Under the pieces are notes generated by a model. It searched no databases, was not told the origin of the DNA, and worked only from the letters and a program-made list of their open reading frames with translations. From an uncultured Saprospiraceae bacterium (GTDB lineage: Bacteria; Bacteroidota; Bacteroidia; Chitinophagales; Saprospiraceae), in the NCBI GenBank assembly GCA_937139495.1, contig CAKZQC010000014.1, positions 1 to 64,000 of the forward strand: DNA of 64,000 nt, given 5' to 3'. Of the stretch, positions 55,601-64,000 are shown in pieces. Within the stretch, counting starts at the first letter, position 1; every line of letters begins with the position of its first letter. The position numbers were made by a program, and so were the translations under genes.

Positions 55601-55608
55601 TATCTTTG
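55601..55608 (+). promoter_or_regulatory. Strong Bacteroidota promoter for TPR-ribH unit
   Basis: TATCTTTG, followed by CA, is a textbook -7 element, and TTTG at 55576-55579 is about 21 bp upstream as a -33 element. A transcript would have a leader of about 145 nt before the TPR gene. Confidence 0.65.
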
Positions 55609-55761
55609 CACGCATTCTATATTATAGGGTATAGGTGTACAATGTATTGGTAGAAAACATTTTGCTCTTAATTTAGTAGCTATTTTTTATGGTAATAGAT
55701 AGCTTATTTTGATAAGAGACATTTTTTATAAAAATAAAGACAATAAAGACCCGTCAGAATT

Positions 55762-56451
55762 ATGGCAAACGAGAACACAGAAATACAAGACTTATCGACA
55801 GAGGAGATAACAGACAAAGCAACCGATTTTTTTGAATCGAATAAAAGCATTATTTATGGCTTGGCAGGATTAGTTGTTATTGTTATTGTTGGTTTTTATT
55901 GGTACAAGTTTCAGTATCAAGCACCAAGAGAAATTAGTGCAGACGATGAATTGTTCAAAGCAGAACAAATGATGGAGCGCGATTCGTTTGAGCTAGCTCT
56001 CAACGGAAGAGATGTGCTAGGGCAAGAAGGAAGCAGTTTTATAGGTTTTAGTGGAATCATCGCACAGTATTCTGGTACAGAAGCTGCTAATATTGCACAC
56101 TACAAAGCAGGTGCTGCTCTTTTGCGTATGGACAAGCCAGATTTGGCATTAGAATACCTTAAAGAATACTCTGGTCCTTCTGAACTGCAAGCACAAGCAT
56201 ACAGCCTAATGGGCGATGCTGCTTCTATGCAAAGCGACTTTAGTGCTGCATTGGGATATTACGAAGATGCTGCAGGTGCTACCGACAACACTTCTTTGCA
56301 AGTATATTATTACTACAAAGCAGGAAGATTGCAAGAACACCAAAACAAACCAGCCGAAGCTGCCAAATACTTCCAGAAAATAGCGGATAAGGATATGAAA
56401 GTAGCCGAAGCATTGGGTGTAGATAAAGATTTGATTCGTTTGGCTCAATAG
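55762..56451 (+). CDS. TPR protein with N-terminal membrane anchor
   Basis: A 229-residue protein. A single transmembrane helix (about 33-50, 'IIYGLAGLVVIVIVGFYW') anchors it, and TPR-like helices fill the remainder ('NIAHYKAGAALLRMDKPDLAL', split across two helices, and 'VYYYYKAGRLQEHQNKPAEA'). The plan matches YfgM-type ancillary proteins of the secretion machinery, though the assignment to that family is inference. It sits 162 bp before ribH, an order often seen in Bacteroidota, with a terminator between them. Confidence 0.85.
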   Translation: MANENTEIQDLSTEEITDKATDFFESNKSIIYGLAGLVVIVIVGFYWYKFQYQAPREISADDELFKAEQMMERDSFELALNGRDVLGQEGSSFIGFSGIIAQYSGTEAANIAHYKAGAALLRMDKPDLALEYLKEYSGPSELQAQAYSLMGDAASMQSDFSAALGYYEDAAGATDNTSLQVYYYYKAGRLQEHQNKPAEAAKYFQKIADKDMKVAEALGVDKDLIRLAQ

Positions 56452-56527
56452 TCAGCTTTTAGAAGTGCATCAAATACAAATGAAAAATAGGAGCAAATAA
56501 ACATTTTTGCTCGAATCATATTATACT

Positions 56528-56565
56528 AATAGGCAAGATAGACCACTGTGTTCGTCTTGCCTATT
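56528..56565 (+). terminator. Intrinsic terminator after TPR gene
   Basis: An 11-pair perfect stem (AATAGGCAAGA with TCTTGCCTATT, loop of 16) followed by T residues. The loop is long, so termination may be partial and allow read-through into ribH. Confidence 0.65.
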
Positions 56566-56613
56566 TTTAATTAATGCTCTTCGCTGTAGCGGAAAGCACA
56601 AAATGGAACAGAC

Positions 56614-57144
56614 ATGACGACCAAAAAGAAAAACCTATCGGAATATACCGAAGAAAATATGCCCTCTGCCGAAAAATTAGCGTTCGGGATTATTGTATCG
56701 GATTGGAATCCGACAATTACGCATACTCTCTACGAAGGTTGTAGAGAGACCTTGCTCAAGCATGGAGCCAAGGAGGAAAATATCTATACACTACAAGTGC
56801 CAGGTGCCTACGAATTGCCGCAAGGTGCTAGAATACTCAATAAGAATAAAAATATAGATGCGACGATCTGTTTGGGTTGCGTTATCAAGGGCGAAACCAG
56901 CCATAATGAGTATATCAACATGTCGGTAGCTCAATCGTTGCAAAATATGGCTGTGGCGACGGGCAAGCCTTTTATATTTGGTTTGTTGACCCCCAATACC
57001 ATGCAGCAAGCAGAAGATAGAGCAGGTGGTAAATATGGCAACAAAGGCGTAGAAGCGGCTGTTACGGCTTTGCGTATGGCTTCGATTGTAGATCAGTTGG
57101 GGGACGAAAAAAATAGTTCGATAGGATTTGCTAAAAAACAATAA
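56614..57144 (+). CDS. ribH: 6,7-dimethyl-8-ribityllumazine synthase
   Basis: A 176-residue lumazine synthase. 'VSDWNPTITHTLYEGC' opens the active site, 'VPGAYELPQGA' binds the pyrimidine substrate, and 'GCVIKGETSHNEYI' contains the catalytic His and the phosphate-binding loop. It condenses 5-amino-6-ribitylaminouracil with 3,4-dihydroxy-2-butanone 4-phosphate in riboflavin synthesis. It is a little longer than many homologues because of an N-terminal extension of about 20 residues. No other rib gene is nearby. The stop is one base before the start of the next gene. Confidence 0.96.
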   Translation: MTTKKKNLSEYTEENMPSAEKLAFGIIVSDWNPTITHTLYEGCRETLLKHGAKEENIYTLQVPGAYELPQGARILNKNKNIDATICLGCVIKGETSHNEYINMSVAQSLQNMAVATGKPFIFGLLTPNTMQQAEDRAGGKYGNKGVEAAVTALRMASIVDQLGDEKNSSIGFAKKQ

Positions 57145-57145
57145 G

Positions 57146-58012
57146 ATGAAACTCAGTGTAATTGATACAGGCTATATCAAGCTTGATGGTGGTGGAATGT
57201 TTGGTGTAGTACCCAAAGTAATGTGGGAAAAACTGGAACAACCAGACGAAAATAATCTTTGTACGTGGGCAATGCGTTGCTTGCTGGTAGAAACGGACGG
57301 CAAAAAGATATTGATAGATACAGGATTGGGCGACAAACAATCCGCTAAATTCTTCTCGCATTTTCATCCGCATGGCGAAGCGACTTTGGTCAATTCATTG
57401 GCAAAACAAGGACTAACTAAAGACGATATTACCGATGTGTTTTTGACGCATTTGCATTTTGATCACGTAGGAGGAGCTTTGTATTATGATGGCGACCGCC
57501 AAGTGAAACCTACTTTTGAGCAGGCAACACACTGGAGCAATCAACGTCATTTTGATTGGGCGTTTACGCCCAATGCTAGAGAAAAAGCTTCGTTTCTGAA
57601 AGAAAATTTTGTTCCCTTGCGAGAGCAAGGCATTTTGAAAATGCTAGAAGACCGCCCTTATAATGAGCTACTGCCATGGTTGGACGGGATAGAAATAGCG
57701 TATGCTTACGGACATACAGAGGCGATGATGGTGCCGATTATCCATAAGGACGGCAAGCGAATTGTTTATTGTGCGGATTTGTTGCCTTCGCCGAGCCATA
57801 TCGGTCTGCCGTATGTGATGGGCTATGATGTGCAGCCACTCAATACCTTGGTAGAAAAAGAATGGATGCTCAACAATGCTGTCGAGCGAGGCGATATTCT
57901 ATTTTTTGAACATGCCAAGGCAATAGAAGCTTGTACGGTCAAACGAAATGAAAAAGGTAGAATTGTATTGGATAAAGCAGGCGATTTGAAAGATTTTATT
58001 GACTTGGATTAG
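57146..58012 (+). CDS. MBL-fold metallo-hydrolase
   Basis: A 288-residue metallo-beta-lactamase-fold protein. The zinc motif is 'FLTHLHFDHVGG' (HxHxDH), with further metal ligands in 'YGHTEAMM' and 'YCADLLPSPSHIG'. The start is ATG 57146 rather than a TTG six codons earlier, because it begins at the first beta strand ('MKLSVIDTGYIKLDGG') and lies directly after the ribH stop. The sequence is closest to N-acyl-homoserine-lactonase-like or general hydrolases of the YflN/AttM type, but the substrate cannot be told. Translation is probably coupled to ribH. Confidence 0.92.
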   Translation: MKLSVIDTGYIKLDGGGMFGVVPKVMWEKLEQPDENNLCTWAMRCLLVETDGKKILIDTGLGDKQSAKFFSHFHPHGEATLVNSLAKQGLTKDDITDVFLTHLHFDHVGGALYYDGDRQVKPTFEQATHWSNQRHFDWAFTPNAREKASFLKENFVPLREQGILKMLEDRPYNELLPWLDGIEIAYAYGHTEAMMVPIIHKDGKRIVYCADLLPSPSHIGLPYVMGYDVQPLNTLVEKEWMLNNAVERGDILFFEHAKAIEACTVKRNEKGRIVLDKAGDLKDFIDLD

Positions 58013-58045
58013 TAGCGTCCGAGTGCAAAAAAAATCTAATTTGGC

Positions 58046-58081
58046 AAACGTGTCCATCACTCAGCAGTGATGGACACGTTT
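58046..58081. terminator. Strong intrinsic terminator
   Basis: A perfect 16-pair stem (AAACGTGTCCATCACT with its complement, loop CAGC) followed by a run of T on the plus strand. It ends the ribH-MBL transcript and separates it from the convergent RluE-like gene. Confidence 0.92.
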
Positions 58082-58096
58082 TTTTTTGATAGGAGA

Positions 58097-58690
58097 TTAG
58101 CGTAAGCCCAATAGCTGGTAAATAGTAGTTCGGTCAAGCGGTAGCACGCCGCCACTCGGCAGGTCGCCTAAGTGTAGGTCGCCAATACTATGGCGAACAA
58201 GTCGCAACGTCGGAAAACCTACTTTAGCAGTCATTCTTCTTACTTGTCTATTTTTTCCTTCTGTTAGGCTGAGGTCAATCCAAGCGGTGGGTATTTCCTT
58301 GCGGAAACGGACAGGCGGCACACGCTCAGGCAGTGGTGCTTGTGGTAGTAGTGTTACTTTGGCAGTAGCCGTGCGATGTATTTTTTTATTAATTTTGATG
58401 TCCACACCTGTCGCCAGTTGTTCCAGAGCTTCGGGGGTAGGAATATCATCGACTTGTACCCAATAGCTCCGCCAATGCTTGTTTTTGGGGTGTAGTAGTG
58501 CATCAGTGAGCCGTTTGTCATTCGATAGAATTAACAACCCCTCAGAATCTTTGTCGAGTCGCCCAACAGGATAAATATCCTTGTCGAAGTCGAAATCTAA
58601 GTCCGCTAAAGTAATGTGTTGTGGTTGTTCTCTAGAGAATTGTGAGAGCATACCAAAAGGTTTATGGATAGCAAAGTATTGCACGGACAT
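58097..58690 (-). CDS. RluE-like rRNA pseudouridine synthase
   Basis: A 197-residue member of the RsuA/RluB/RluE branch of pseudouridine synthases. The catalytic Asp is in 'PVGRLDKDSEGLLILSND', and 'LTEGKNRQVRRMTAKVG' is the other signature. There is no N-terminal S4 domain, as in RluE, which modifies U2457 in 23S rRNA of E. coli. It starts 3 bp after the CHAT gene stop, so both are probably transcribed together. Confidence 0.92.
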   Translation of the reverse strand: MSVQYFAIHKPFGMLSQFSREQPQHITLADLDFDFDKDIYPVGRLDKDSEGLLILSNDKRLTDALLHPKNKHWRSYWVQVDDIPTPEALEQLATGVDIKINKKIHRTATAKVTLLPQAPLPERVPPVRFRKEIPTAWIDLSLTEGKNRQVRRMTAKVGFPTLRLVRHSIGDLHLGDLPSGGVLPLDRTTIYQLLGLR

Positions 58691-58693
58691 GAA

Positions 58694-61600
58694 TTAAGCT
58701 TTTTTGCTTTTGCGAAATAAAAATGTGATGAATAACAAGACCAAGAGAACTCCTCCAATAATGGAAGCATAAAGTAGCGTTGAATCTTTCTCTTCGATAA
58801 GCATGGGGCTATAGTCGCCAATCTGTATAAATGCCGCCCACAAAAATGGGTGTGCTGCAATGGCTGAATTTTCAATGTTATCCAAATAAGATAATTTGGC
58901 TTGGCGAATCGCTTCGTCTTTTTCCATACCGAGCTTAATGTTTTTGTAGAAAGCTTCCATCAAGTAAGCTCCAGATTGGTCATTGAGACTCCACAAAGTA
59001 ATCAGCAAACTAGGCGAACCTGCGTACATAAAGCTACGCCCAATACTAACGACGCCTTCTCCACGCTGCAACTTGCCCATACCCGTTTGGCAAGCACTGA
59101 GTACCACCAAACTAGCGTGCAAGTTTTGTTCTTTGATTTCGTAGCTGTACAAGAAATTATCTTGTACACAAGCATTATCTTCCGTAAACGACAAGCCAGA
59201 TAGTTGGCTGGCTCCTTGATCGACGACTCCGTGCATAGCCAAATGCAAAATACCATAATGGCTAGCTTCGTGCTTGAATCGCTCTTCTGAAGCTTCTGAT
59301 TGACGCAAAAATAAACCAGCATAGTTGTTTTGCAACATATCTATTTCACCTGCTGCACCAGGAAGCTCAATGAGGTGTTTTCGTATATTCACTTCTCGTT
59401 CGCCTCTACAATTGGGCGAATCAAAACTATAACTAGGTGCCATCGCCAGCACTTTTCCATTGACAGCTTCTCGCTTTTGGCTAAGTTGCGACAGCATGAG
59501 CGTCGCCGAGTAGTTGTAGTTGATTCTTTTGTCTTTTAATAGGTAAGGGAGCTTAACGAAATTAACCTCATCAGGGTCTTTTGTTGTAGGGACAGGTTGC
59601 GTTAGCAAGACTTCAAAAGGAATGTATCCAATTTGCCCATCAGGAATAATAATCAAGCGACTTTTGTCATCAGCAAGCGTGCTACCGAGTAGTTTTTTGT
59701 AGAAATAACTAGACATTTCTGTAAACTCATTGTAGGCGGTTACGATATTGCTAGCAGCTTTGTTTGGAGAAGAAAGAACGACCTGGAAATCTAGTAGAAG
59801 ACGGCTGTACTGTCCACCTTTTGGTACGATACTAATCTTTTGGGTGTCGCTCGTTATCGAAAAAATATAAAGGTTCATAGTGCCTTCAAAGTACTCTATT
59901 AGACAAGTATTGGCATCTAGCTGCTGCTGGGTAGTAGCTAGCGTACTAATCTTGCTAGTATATTTGAGGGCGGCATATTTGGGGTATTTTTCTTCGAAGG
60001 TGTGCTTGAGGGCATCGAGTTGCAAATTGTACTCAAAAATCAAATCTTCCTGTGCTTTCTGCTCTTCTTCCTCTTCCATCAGTATCGCATCGAGTCTTTT
60101 TTTGTCTGCCAACGAAATGTTGTATCGAAGGTTTTCTTCTGCTGCTATCAGCTCAGGAGGAACACCCCCAAACGCATTGGCATTGGCTTCTTGCATGCTC
60201 TCCATGAGGAGCATGGACTTGCTACGTTCCGATAGCTGAAACGCAGCATCAAAGTAAGCTACGTCATTAGTGTGGCGGTAGGCTTTGATTGCCATCAAAA
60301 TAGCGGACTCAAAAGTAGGAACAACTTCCTTGTTGAGCAAGTGGTTTTTAGATTCTTTGTCATGCAGACTACGGCTTAGTTCTTCTAGTACTATAGCAGA
60401 TAGCTGGGCGGTGTTATAGATGGCTGTAATATCAAAATCTGCTGCATCTTCTCGAATCATGGTACGCATAAGACGAACCTTATGCTCTAGTAAGCCAATC
60501 AAAATGGCACGATAACGTATATCTTTTACATCAGGATTGGTATAGCCAAGTTCATCTGAAAAATTAGTGCAAGCGGCTTCCATTCCCTTTTGGCAATAAC
60601 GCATAGCTTCCTTGTATTTACCTTCTAGTTGCAACATCGTTGAATAGTCCTTATAGAAACTAGCAATGTCATCATTTTTGTCACCATAGATTTCTATGCC
60701 TTCTTTTATCGCTAGATCTAATTGTTTTTTAGCCGCAGTATAATTTTTATTTCTTTGATGAATAGATGAATTACAAGTATAAGTATAGATGTTTCGATAA
60801 GGATATTCTTTTTGGAGATTCTGTACTTTTGTTAGGTAGTATGTTGCAGAATCTACATTATCCTCATTGAGATATATCAATATTAGCTGGTGATAGTTGT
60901 TAATATAGTCTTGATGTGTTTCATCTAAATGATTAGCACTTTTATTTAAATAACCAATGGAGATTAATGTATTGGTTTTTGCCTTAGTATAATTCGTCAT
61001 AGCAAAGTAGTTCGCCCCAATATTGCAATAAGTAGTCGCTAAGTCCATATAGCTTTCGCTATTTGTTTCTATTTTTAGTACTTTATTGGAATAATTAATA
61101 GAATTGAGGTAATCGTTGTTGTAGCTATAAATTGTAGCTAAGTTTCCATAAGAACTAGATAGAAGGGAATTATTGTCTTCTATTGTTTCTAAGTACTGGA
61201 TATACTTTAGTGTATAAGTAATGGCTTTTTTATAATTTCCTAATTCACTATAGATAATTCCTATATTTCTATTGACAATTGGGGCGTTCAAGTTATGATT
61301 GATAGCGATGGCTTCAGCACTGTCAATCATGTTTTTTGCCAAAGATAAACGCTCTAAAAAATACATCTCAAATGCTGTATTATTCAGCAAGTTTATTTGT
61401 TGGGTATATTTTTTATCCTTTAGGTAGGAGTTCTTAGCTAATTGCAAATAGTAAGACATAGAGTCTATTTGCTCATAATAAGCAAACAAGTGAGCCAAGC
61501 TAGCTTGGTAGTCTGCTATATCAATTGGGTTTATTTTAGAAAGATGAAGTGTTTGAATCGTGAGTCTTTTTTGTCCAAATTCATCTTGAGGCTCTATCAC

Positions 61601-61855
61601 TATGAACTCTAATAAACTGTTGGTTGTTGTTCGTGCTTTTTCTTTCAGTTGTTGTTCTATACAGAAAGAGCGTAGGCTGATATATTTTTCAATAGGCTCA
61701 TTTCGCTTTCCTTCTTCCTTTAGTAGTTCTATTTCCGCTAGACGTTTATTGTATTCTTGTTCTGGTTGTACCGTGTTATCTTGAAACCCTAAGCAAATAT
61801 ATTGAGTAGCTATTAATAGATAGATGAAAATAAGAATAGTAATATTTTTTTTCAT
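58694..61855 (-). CDS. TPR-CHAT protease-like protein
   Basis: A 1,053-residue protein. A signal peptide or anchor covers residues 1-22 (ILIFIYLLIATQYICLGF), TPR repeats fill about 100-550, and a C-terminal CHAT domain (about 720-1015) carries the caspase-like dyad: His875 in 'HLAMHGVVDQ' and Cys922 in 'VVLSACQTGMG'. A last transmembrane helix (about 1027-1045) is followed by a basic tail (RKSKKA), so the CHAT domain is probably in the periplasm. CHAT-TPR proteins occur widely in Bacteroidota; some family members are proteases in cell-death or defence systems (e.g. Craspase), but this one is exported and its partner is unknown. It overlaps no neighbour and leads into rluE. Confidence 0.9.
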   Translation of the reverse strand: MKKNITILIFIYLLIATQYICLGFQDNTVQPEQEYNKRLAEIELLKEEGKRNEPIEKYISLRSFCIEQQLKEKARTTTNSLLEFIVIEPQDEFGQKRLTIQTLHLSKINPIDIADYQASLAHLFAYYEQIDSMSYYLQLAKNSYLKDKKYTQQINLLNNTAFEMYFLERLSLAKNMIDSAEAIAINHNLNAPIVNRNIGIIYSELGNYKKAITYTLKYIQYLETIEDNNSLLSSSYGNLATIYSYNNDYLNSINYSNKVLKIETNSESYMDLATTYCNIGANYFAMTNYTKAKTNTLISIGYLNKSANHLDETHQDYINNYHQLILIYLNEDNVDSATYYLTKVQNLQKEYPYRNIYTYTCNSSIHQRNKNYTAAKKQLDLAIKEGIEIYGDKNDDIASFYKDYSTMLQLEGKYKEAMRYCQKGMEAACTNFSDELGYTNPDVKDIRYRAILIGLLEHKVRLMRTMIREDAADFDITAIYNTAQLSAIVLEELSRSLHDKESKNHLLNKEVVPTFESAILMAIKAYRHTNDVAYFDAAFQLSERSKSMLLMESMQEANANAFGGVPPELIAAEENLRYNISLADKKRLDAILMEEEEEQKAQEDLIFEYNLQLDALKHTFEEKYPKYAALKYTSKISTLATTQQQLDANTCLIEYFEGTMNLYIFSITSDTQKISIVPKGGQYSRLLLDFQVVLSSPNKAASNIVTAYNEFTEMSSYFYKKLLGSTLADDKSRLIIIPDGQIGYIPFEVLLTQPVPTTKDPDEVNFVKLPYLLKDKRINYNYSATLMLSQLSQKREAVNGKVLAMAPSYSFDSPNCRGEREVNIRKHLIELPGAAGEIDMLQNNYAGLFLRQSEASEERFKHEASHYGILHLAMHGVVDQGASQLSGLSFTEDNACVQDNFLYSYEIKEQNLHASLVVLSACQTGMGKLQRGEGVVSIGRSFMYAGSPSLLITLWSLNDQSGAYLMEAFYKNIKLGMEKDEAIRQAKLSYLDNIENSAIAAHPFLWAAFIQIGDYSPMLIEEKDSTLLYASIIGGVLLVLLFITFLFRKSKKA

Positions 61856-61917
61856 AACAATGGAACTAACGTAATAAATGAATGATTGGGTTTTGCATTA
61901 TTACCTAAAAGTACATA

Positions 61918-61956
61918 AAAAAAGCCTTTTAGAGCAGTAGTCTAAAAGGCTTTTTT
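61918..61956 (-). terminator. Intrinsic terminator for 61972-62640 gene
   Basis: A stem with AAAGCCTTTTAGA and TCTAAAAGGCTTT arms and a 7-nt loop; the minus strand ends in T residues. Confidence 0.8.
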
Positions 61957-61971
61957 GAAATAAGGATTATT

Positions 61972-62640
61972 TTATTCTGCAGCGACAATATCAAACTCCA
62001 TATAATCCAATTCATCTCCATTGGTATCTTCCAAGGTTACTTCTACACTGTACTGCATATCGACAACACCATCAGGGTCATCAAATTCTACTACTTTATT
62101 TTTGAATACTTTTTTGTTAGCAGTCTCGTTGACCAATGAACAGTCAAATTCTTCTGGGTCAGCTTCTGCACCACCATCTAATGGCGTCAGAAAAATATCT
62201 ACTGTAGCTACTTGACTAATATTGGTTCCTTTCACAACTACTTTGAGTGTAAAAGTATCTTTACCTTCATTTCTGATAAGCGTTACTCCTGTTACATTGA
62301 TACCGTCATTGTCTTGTACGGTTACCGACATAGTCTCTGGGGTACCTACCGTAGTACCTGTAGCATCTTTCATAGTGGCATTCATAACGAAAGGAGAGCC
62401 ATTTGGGTCGCCATTCTCAAAACCTAAACGCCCAAAAATATAACGTGTTTTGCCGTTGCGGGTTCTTCTTTTTTCTAGCTCTATAGTACTAGGAGTGGCT
62501 ACTACACCACCACTTGGCTGTAGAGTTACTTCTACACTATTTACATTACCTGTAGGGTCATTATCTACAATAACTATACTTTTATAGTTTTTTCTTTTCT
62601 TTTGCTTTAGTCTTGTTCTATTTACAATGATATTTGCCAT
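61972..62640 (-). CDS. Small beta-rich protein of unknown function
   Basis: A 222-residue protein I do not recognise. It begins with a very basic stretch ('RTRLKQKKRKNYKS', residues 8-21) and has no signal peptide. After that come two similar beta-sandwich-like halves, each ending in an acidic phrase ('VQDNDGINVTG' and 'EDTNGDELDY'); the whole is acidic. The alternating strand pattern looks like an Ig-like or CalX-beta-like fold, which is inference. It stands alone with its own terminator and a long upstream gap. A basic head on an acidic body could bind nucleic acid or membranes, but there is no evidence for either. Confidence 0.7.
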   Translation of the reverse strand: MANIIVNRTRLKQKKRKNYKSIVIVDNDPTGNVNSVEVTLQPSGGVVATPSTIELEKRRTRNGKTRYIFGRLGFENGDPNGSPFVMNATMKDATGTTVGTPETMSVTVQDNDGINVTGVTLIRNEGKDTFTLKVVVKGTNISQVATVDIFLTPLDGGAEADPEEFDCSLVNETANKKVFKNKVVEFDDPDGVVDMQYSVEVTLEDTNGDELDYMEFDIVAAE

Positions 62641-63091
62641 GATATTTGGATTTGTTAAGGTAGGAATATTGGTTGGATCCTGCCTTGGGTTAGATAAATT
62701 GGGTCAATAAGACCAGTGTTTTTTATTTTTTATTCAAAAAAGGGGTGTCGCAAAAAACAGTATAGGTATTGATTTTTTTGTCGTGGTTTACCTATGCTCA
62801 TAATGGGGGATAGGTCGCTTGGTTTTTAAAATCTAATACTAGTGTTTTTTGTTAAGAACATTTTCTATTGAGTTTTTATTAATAAGTTTTTGTTTCAATA
62901 TGAATGTCAAACCTAAATATAAACTTGATTGTATTTGTATCTAATACGTTCAGAATTGCTTCTTAGTGCCATCAAGGTCAGGAAAATTACCTTAATAGTT
63001 TAATTTTAACACTTTTTAACAAATAAAGTGTGACTTTTTAGGTCGTTTTGACAATTTTAATACTTAAATGTCTTTAAGGAGCGAAATTTTA
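62641..63091. other. Intergenic region
   Basis: About 451 bp with no supported ORF, very AT-rich with several T runs. A promoter for the 222-residue gene should be here, but I see no clear TAnnTTTG element on the minus strand. Confidence 0.5.
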
Positions 63092-63571
63092 TTAAACCAT
63101 TCGGGCATGCCAGCTACTACCTAAAGCAACTTCCCATTGATTTTCTAGTGCTTCCTTGGTTGTTATCAAATTATTAAATACAATAGTATCCTTGTTTATT
63201 GTCCCTTTTTGGTACAATTCGGCAAAAGTAGCACGGTCAGCCGTCAGTACTTCATTGTCTTGCTTATAAGCAAAATTCATTCTATCAAAAAAATCAACTT
63301 CCATTTGCTGTTCTATTTCTCGTATGAGCGCCACAGAAGAGTCGATTGAGCAGCCACTTGGTGCCTCATAGCCTTCATCTACCACCAATAAAATGAAGCG
63401 ATTGTATTGGAGCATTCCCCAACCTTTGACGGTCTTGCCGTGGCTTTGCCACTGGTCTATGAACTGGCGAATTTTTTCAGAAATCGTATCGCTTTCTATC
63501 GCTGTGAAGGCTCTATTGCTTTGATAAATCCAGACTCTAGCATCGGCAGGCAATTCATTATAGTTAATCAT
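63092..63571 (-). CDS. Conserved Bacteroidota protein of unknown function
   Basis: A 159-residue soluble protein. 'ADARVWIYQSNRAFT' near the start and 'QWxSHGKTVKGWGMLQYNRF'-type sequence in the middle are features of a family common in Bacteroidota, often named 'ABC transporter ATPase'. There is no Walker A, Walker B or ABC signature here, so I do not support that name. No signal peptide. The CCG-domain gene lies just upstream on the same strand, separated by a terminator-like hairpin. Confidence 0.8.
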   Translation of the reverse strand: MINYNELPADARVWIYQSNRAFTAIESDTISEKIRQFIDQWQSHGKTVKGWGMLQYNRFILLVVDEGYEAPSGCSIDSSVALIREIEQQMEVDFFDRMNFAYKQDNEVLTADRATFAELYQKGTINKDTIVFNNLITTKEALENQWEVALGSSWHARMV

Positions 63572-63608
63572 GTCGTTTTGTTTTTAAGTTGAATGACTCT
63601 TCAAAATA

Positions 63609-63649
63609 CAAAAAGTGATTTTACCATAGTAGGCAAAATCACTTTTTTT
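63609..63649. terminator. Intrinsic terminator after CCG-domain gene
   Basis: Arms AAAAAGTGATTTT and AAAATCACTTTTT form a 13-pair stem with T runs on both strands. Confidence 0.85.
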
Positions 63650-63671
63650 AGAAAAAAAATGGTGATAGATT

Positions 63672-64000
63672 TTACAAATTATTGGATTGCACAATCAACT
63701 CACTCAAGTCGAGTACCATCACAGAGTTTTGCTTATTCTTTTCTTTGATACCATCTTGTAGCATCGTGATACAGAACGGGCAGTTGGCTGCTACAACAGA
63801 GGCATTGGTGTCTAATAGTTGCTCGGTACGAGCCGTATTGATACGCTTGTCGCCGTTTTCGTCTTCTTTGAACATCTGAGCACCACCAGCACCACAACAC
63901 ATCCCTTTCGATTTGTTGTCTTTCATCTCTTGCAGTGTCGCATCTAGTTCCGATAGGATAGAACGAGGTGCTTCATATACTTCGTTGGCTCTACCCAAAT
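63672..64000 (-). CDS. CCG-domain Fe-S oxidoreductase, partial
   Basis: The last 109 codons of a protein that runs past the right end of the window; a TTG near 63998 is not the true start. Two cysteine-rich elements remain: 'GMCCGAGGAQMF' and 'AANCPFCITML', the second CCG domain of heterodisulfide reductase/GlpC/LldE-like subunits, which bind Fe-S clusters or handle electrons for a dehydrogenase. The truncation is a window edge, not a mutation. Partner genes would lie further to the right. Confidence 0.9.
   Translation of the reverse strand, partial: LGRANEVYEAPRSILSELDATLQEMKDNKSKGMCCGAGGAQMFKEDENGDKRINTARTEQLLDTNASVVAANCPFCITMLQDGIKEKNKQNSVMVLDLSELIVQSNNL

Noticed and set aside
63092..63571. 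'ABC transporter ATPase' name often used for this family
   Set aside because: No Walker A, Walker B or ABC signature motif is present.

Overview
This window looks like a piece of a Bacteroidota chromosome with fairly low GC. The signs are two giant secreted proteins with C-terminal type 9 secretion (T9SS) sorting domains, a SusC-like TonB-dependent receptor of the OMP_b-brl_3 type, a lipidated TamA homologue (TamL-like), HTTM-DCC fusion proteins, CHAT-TPR proteins, and -7 promoter elements of the form TAnnTTTG. I cannot fix the genus from sequence alone; a Cytophagia or Saprospiria relative is plausible. I see no rRNA, tRNA, CRISPR array, insertion sequence or integrase.

Layout. 1-5.6 kb: surface and envelope genes (internally duplicated lipoprotein, TonB-dependent receptor, a membrane-anchored unknown). 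5.6-17.9 kb: an AT-rich genomic island bounded by a perfect 161-bp direct repeat of the 3' end of a UMF1-type MFS transporter gene. 17.7-27.2 kb: housekeeping genes (MFS and MarC transporters, RRM protein, TrmH-type methyltransferase, TamL-like Omp85 protein, SAM methyltransferase, methionine aminotransferase, YwqK-like lipoprotein). 27.6-37.1 kb: a same-strand cluster for surface glycan or polyprenyl-linked sugar assembly (GT39-like transferase, two tandem HTTM-DCC paralogues, epimerase, ATP-grasp, HAD, GtrB-like GT2, NeuD-like acyltransferase), the last five tightly packed. 37.1-48.7 kb: a VCBS-like anchored protein and two paralogous ~1,700-residue T9SS proteins. 49-64 kb: DUF5682, signal peptidase I, DPM1-like GT2, CvfB-like, TPR, RibH, MBL hydrolase, RluE-like, CHAT-TPR, two unknowns and a truncated CCG-domain Fe-S protein.

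The most exciting region is the island. On the minus strand sspB (DUF4007), sspC (large P-loop ATPase) and sspD (PAPS-reductase/PP-loop family) overlap one another and match the modification part of an Ssp-type DNA phosphorothioation system. On the plus strand lies an SspE-like DUF262-DUF1524 protein, the expected restriction effector. It is followed in the same apparent operon by three genes not part of the Ssp systems I know: a protein with two GHKL ATPase domains (an Hsp90/MORC-like one at the N-terminus and a histidine-kinase-like one at the C-terminus), a stand-alone response-regulator-like receiver protein with an unfamiliar C-terminal half, and a 267-residue protein of unknown family. 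I infer a phosphorothioation-dependent phage defence locus coupled to a two-component-like sensing module. The cysteine desulfurase SspA is not in the window, so sulfur may come from a housekeeping IscS. The two operons converge with 10 bp between their stop codons.
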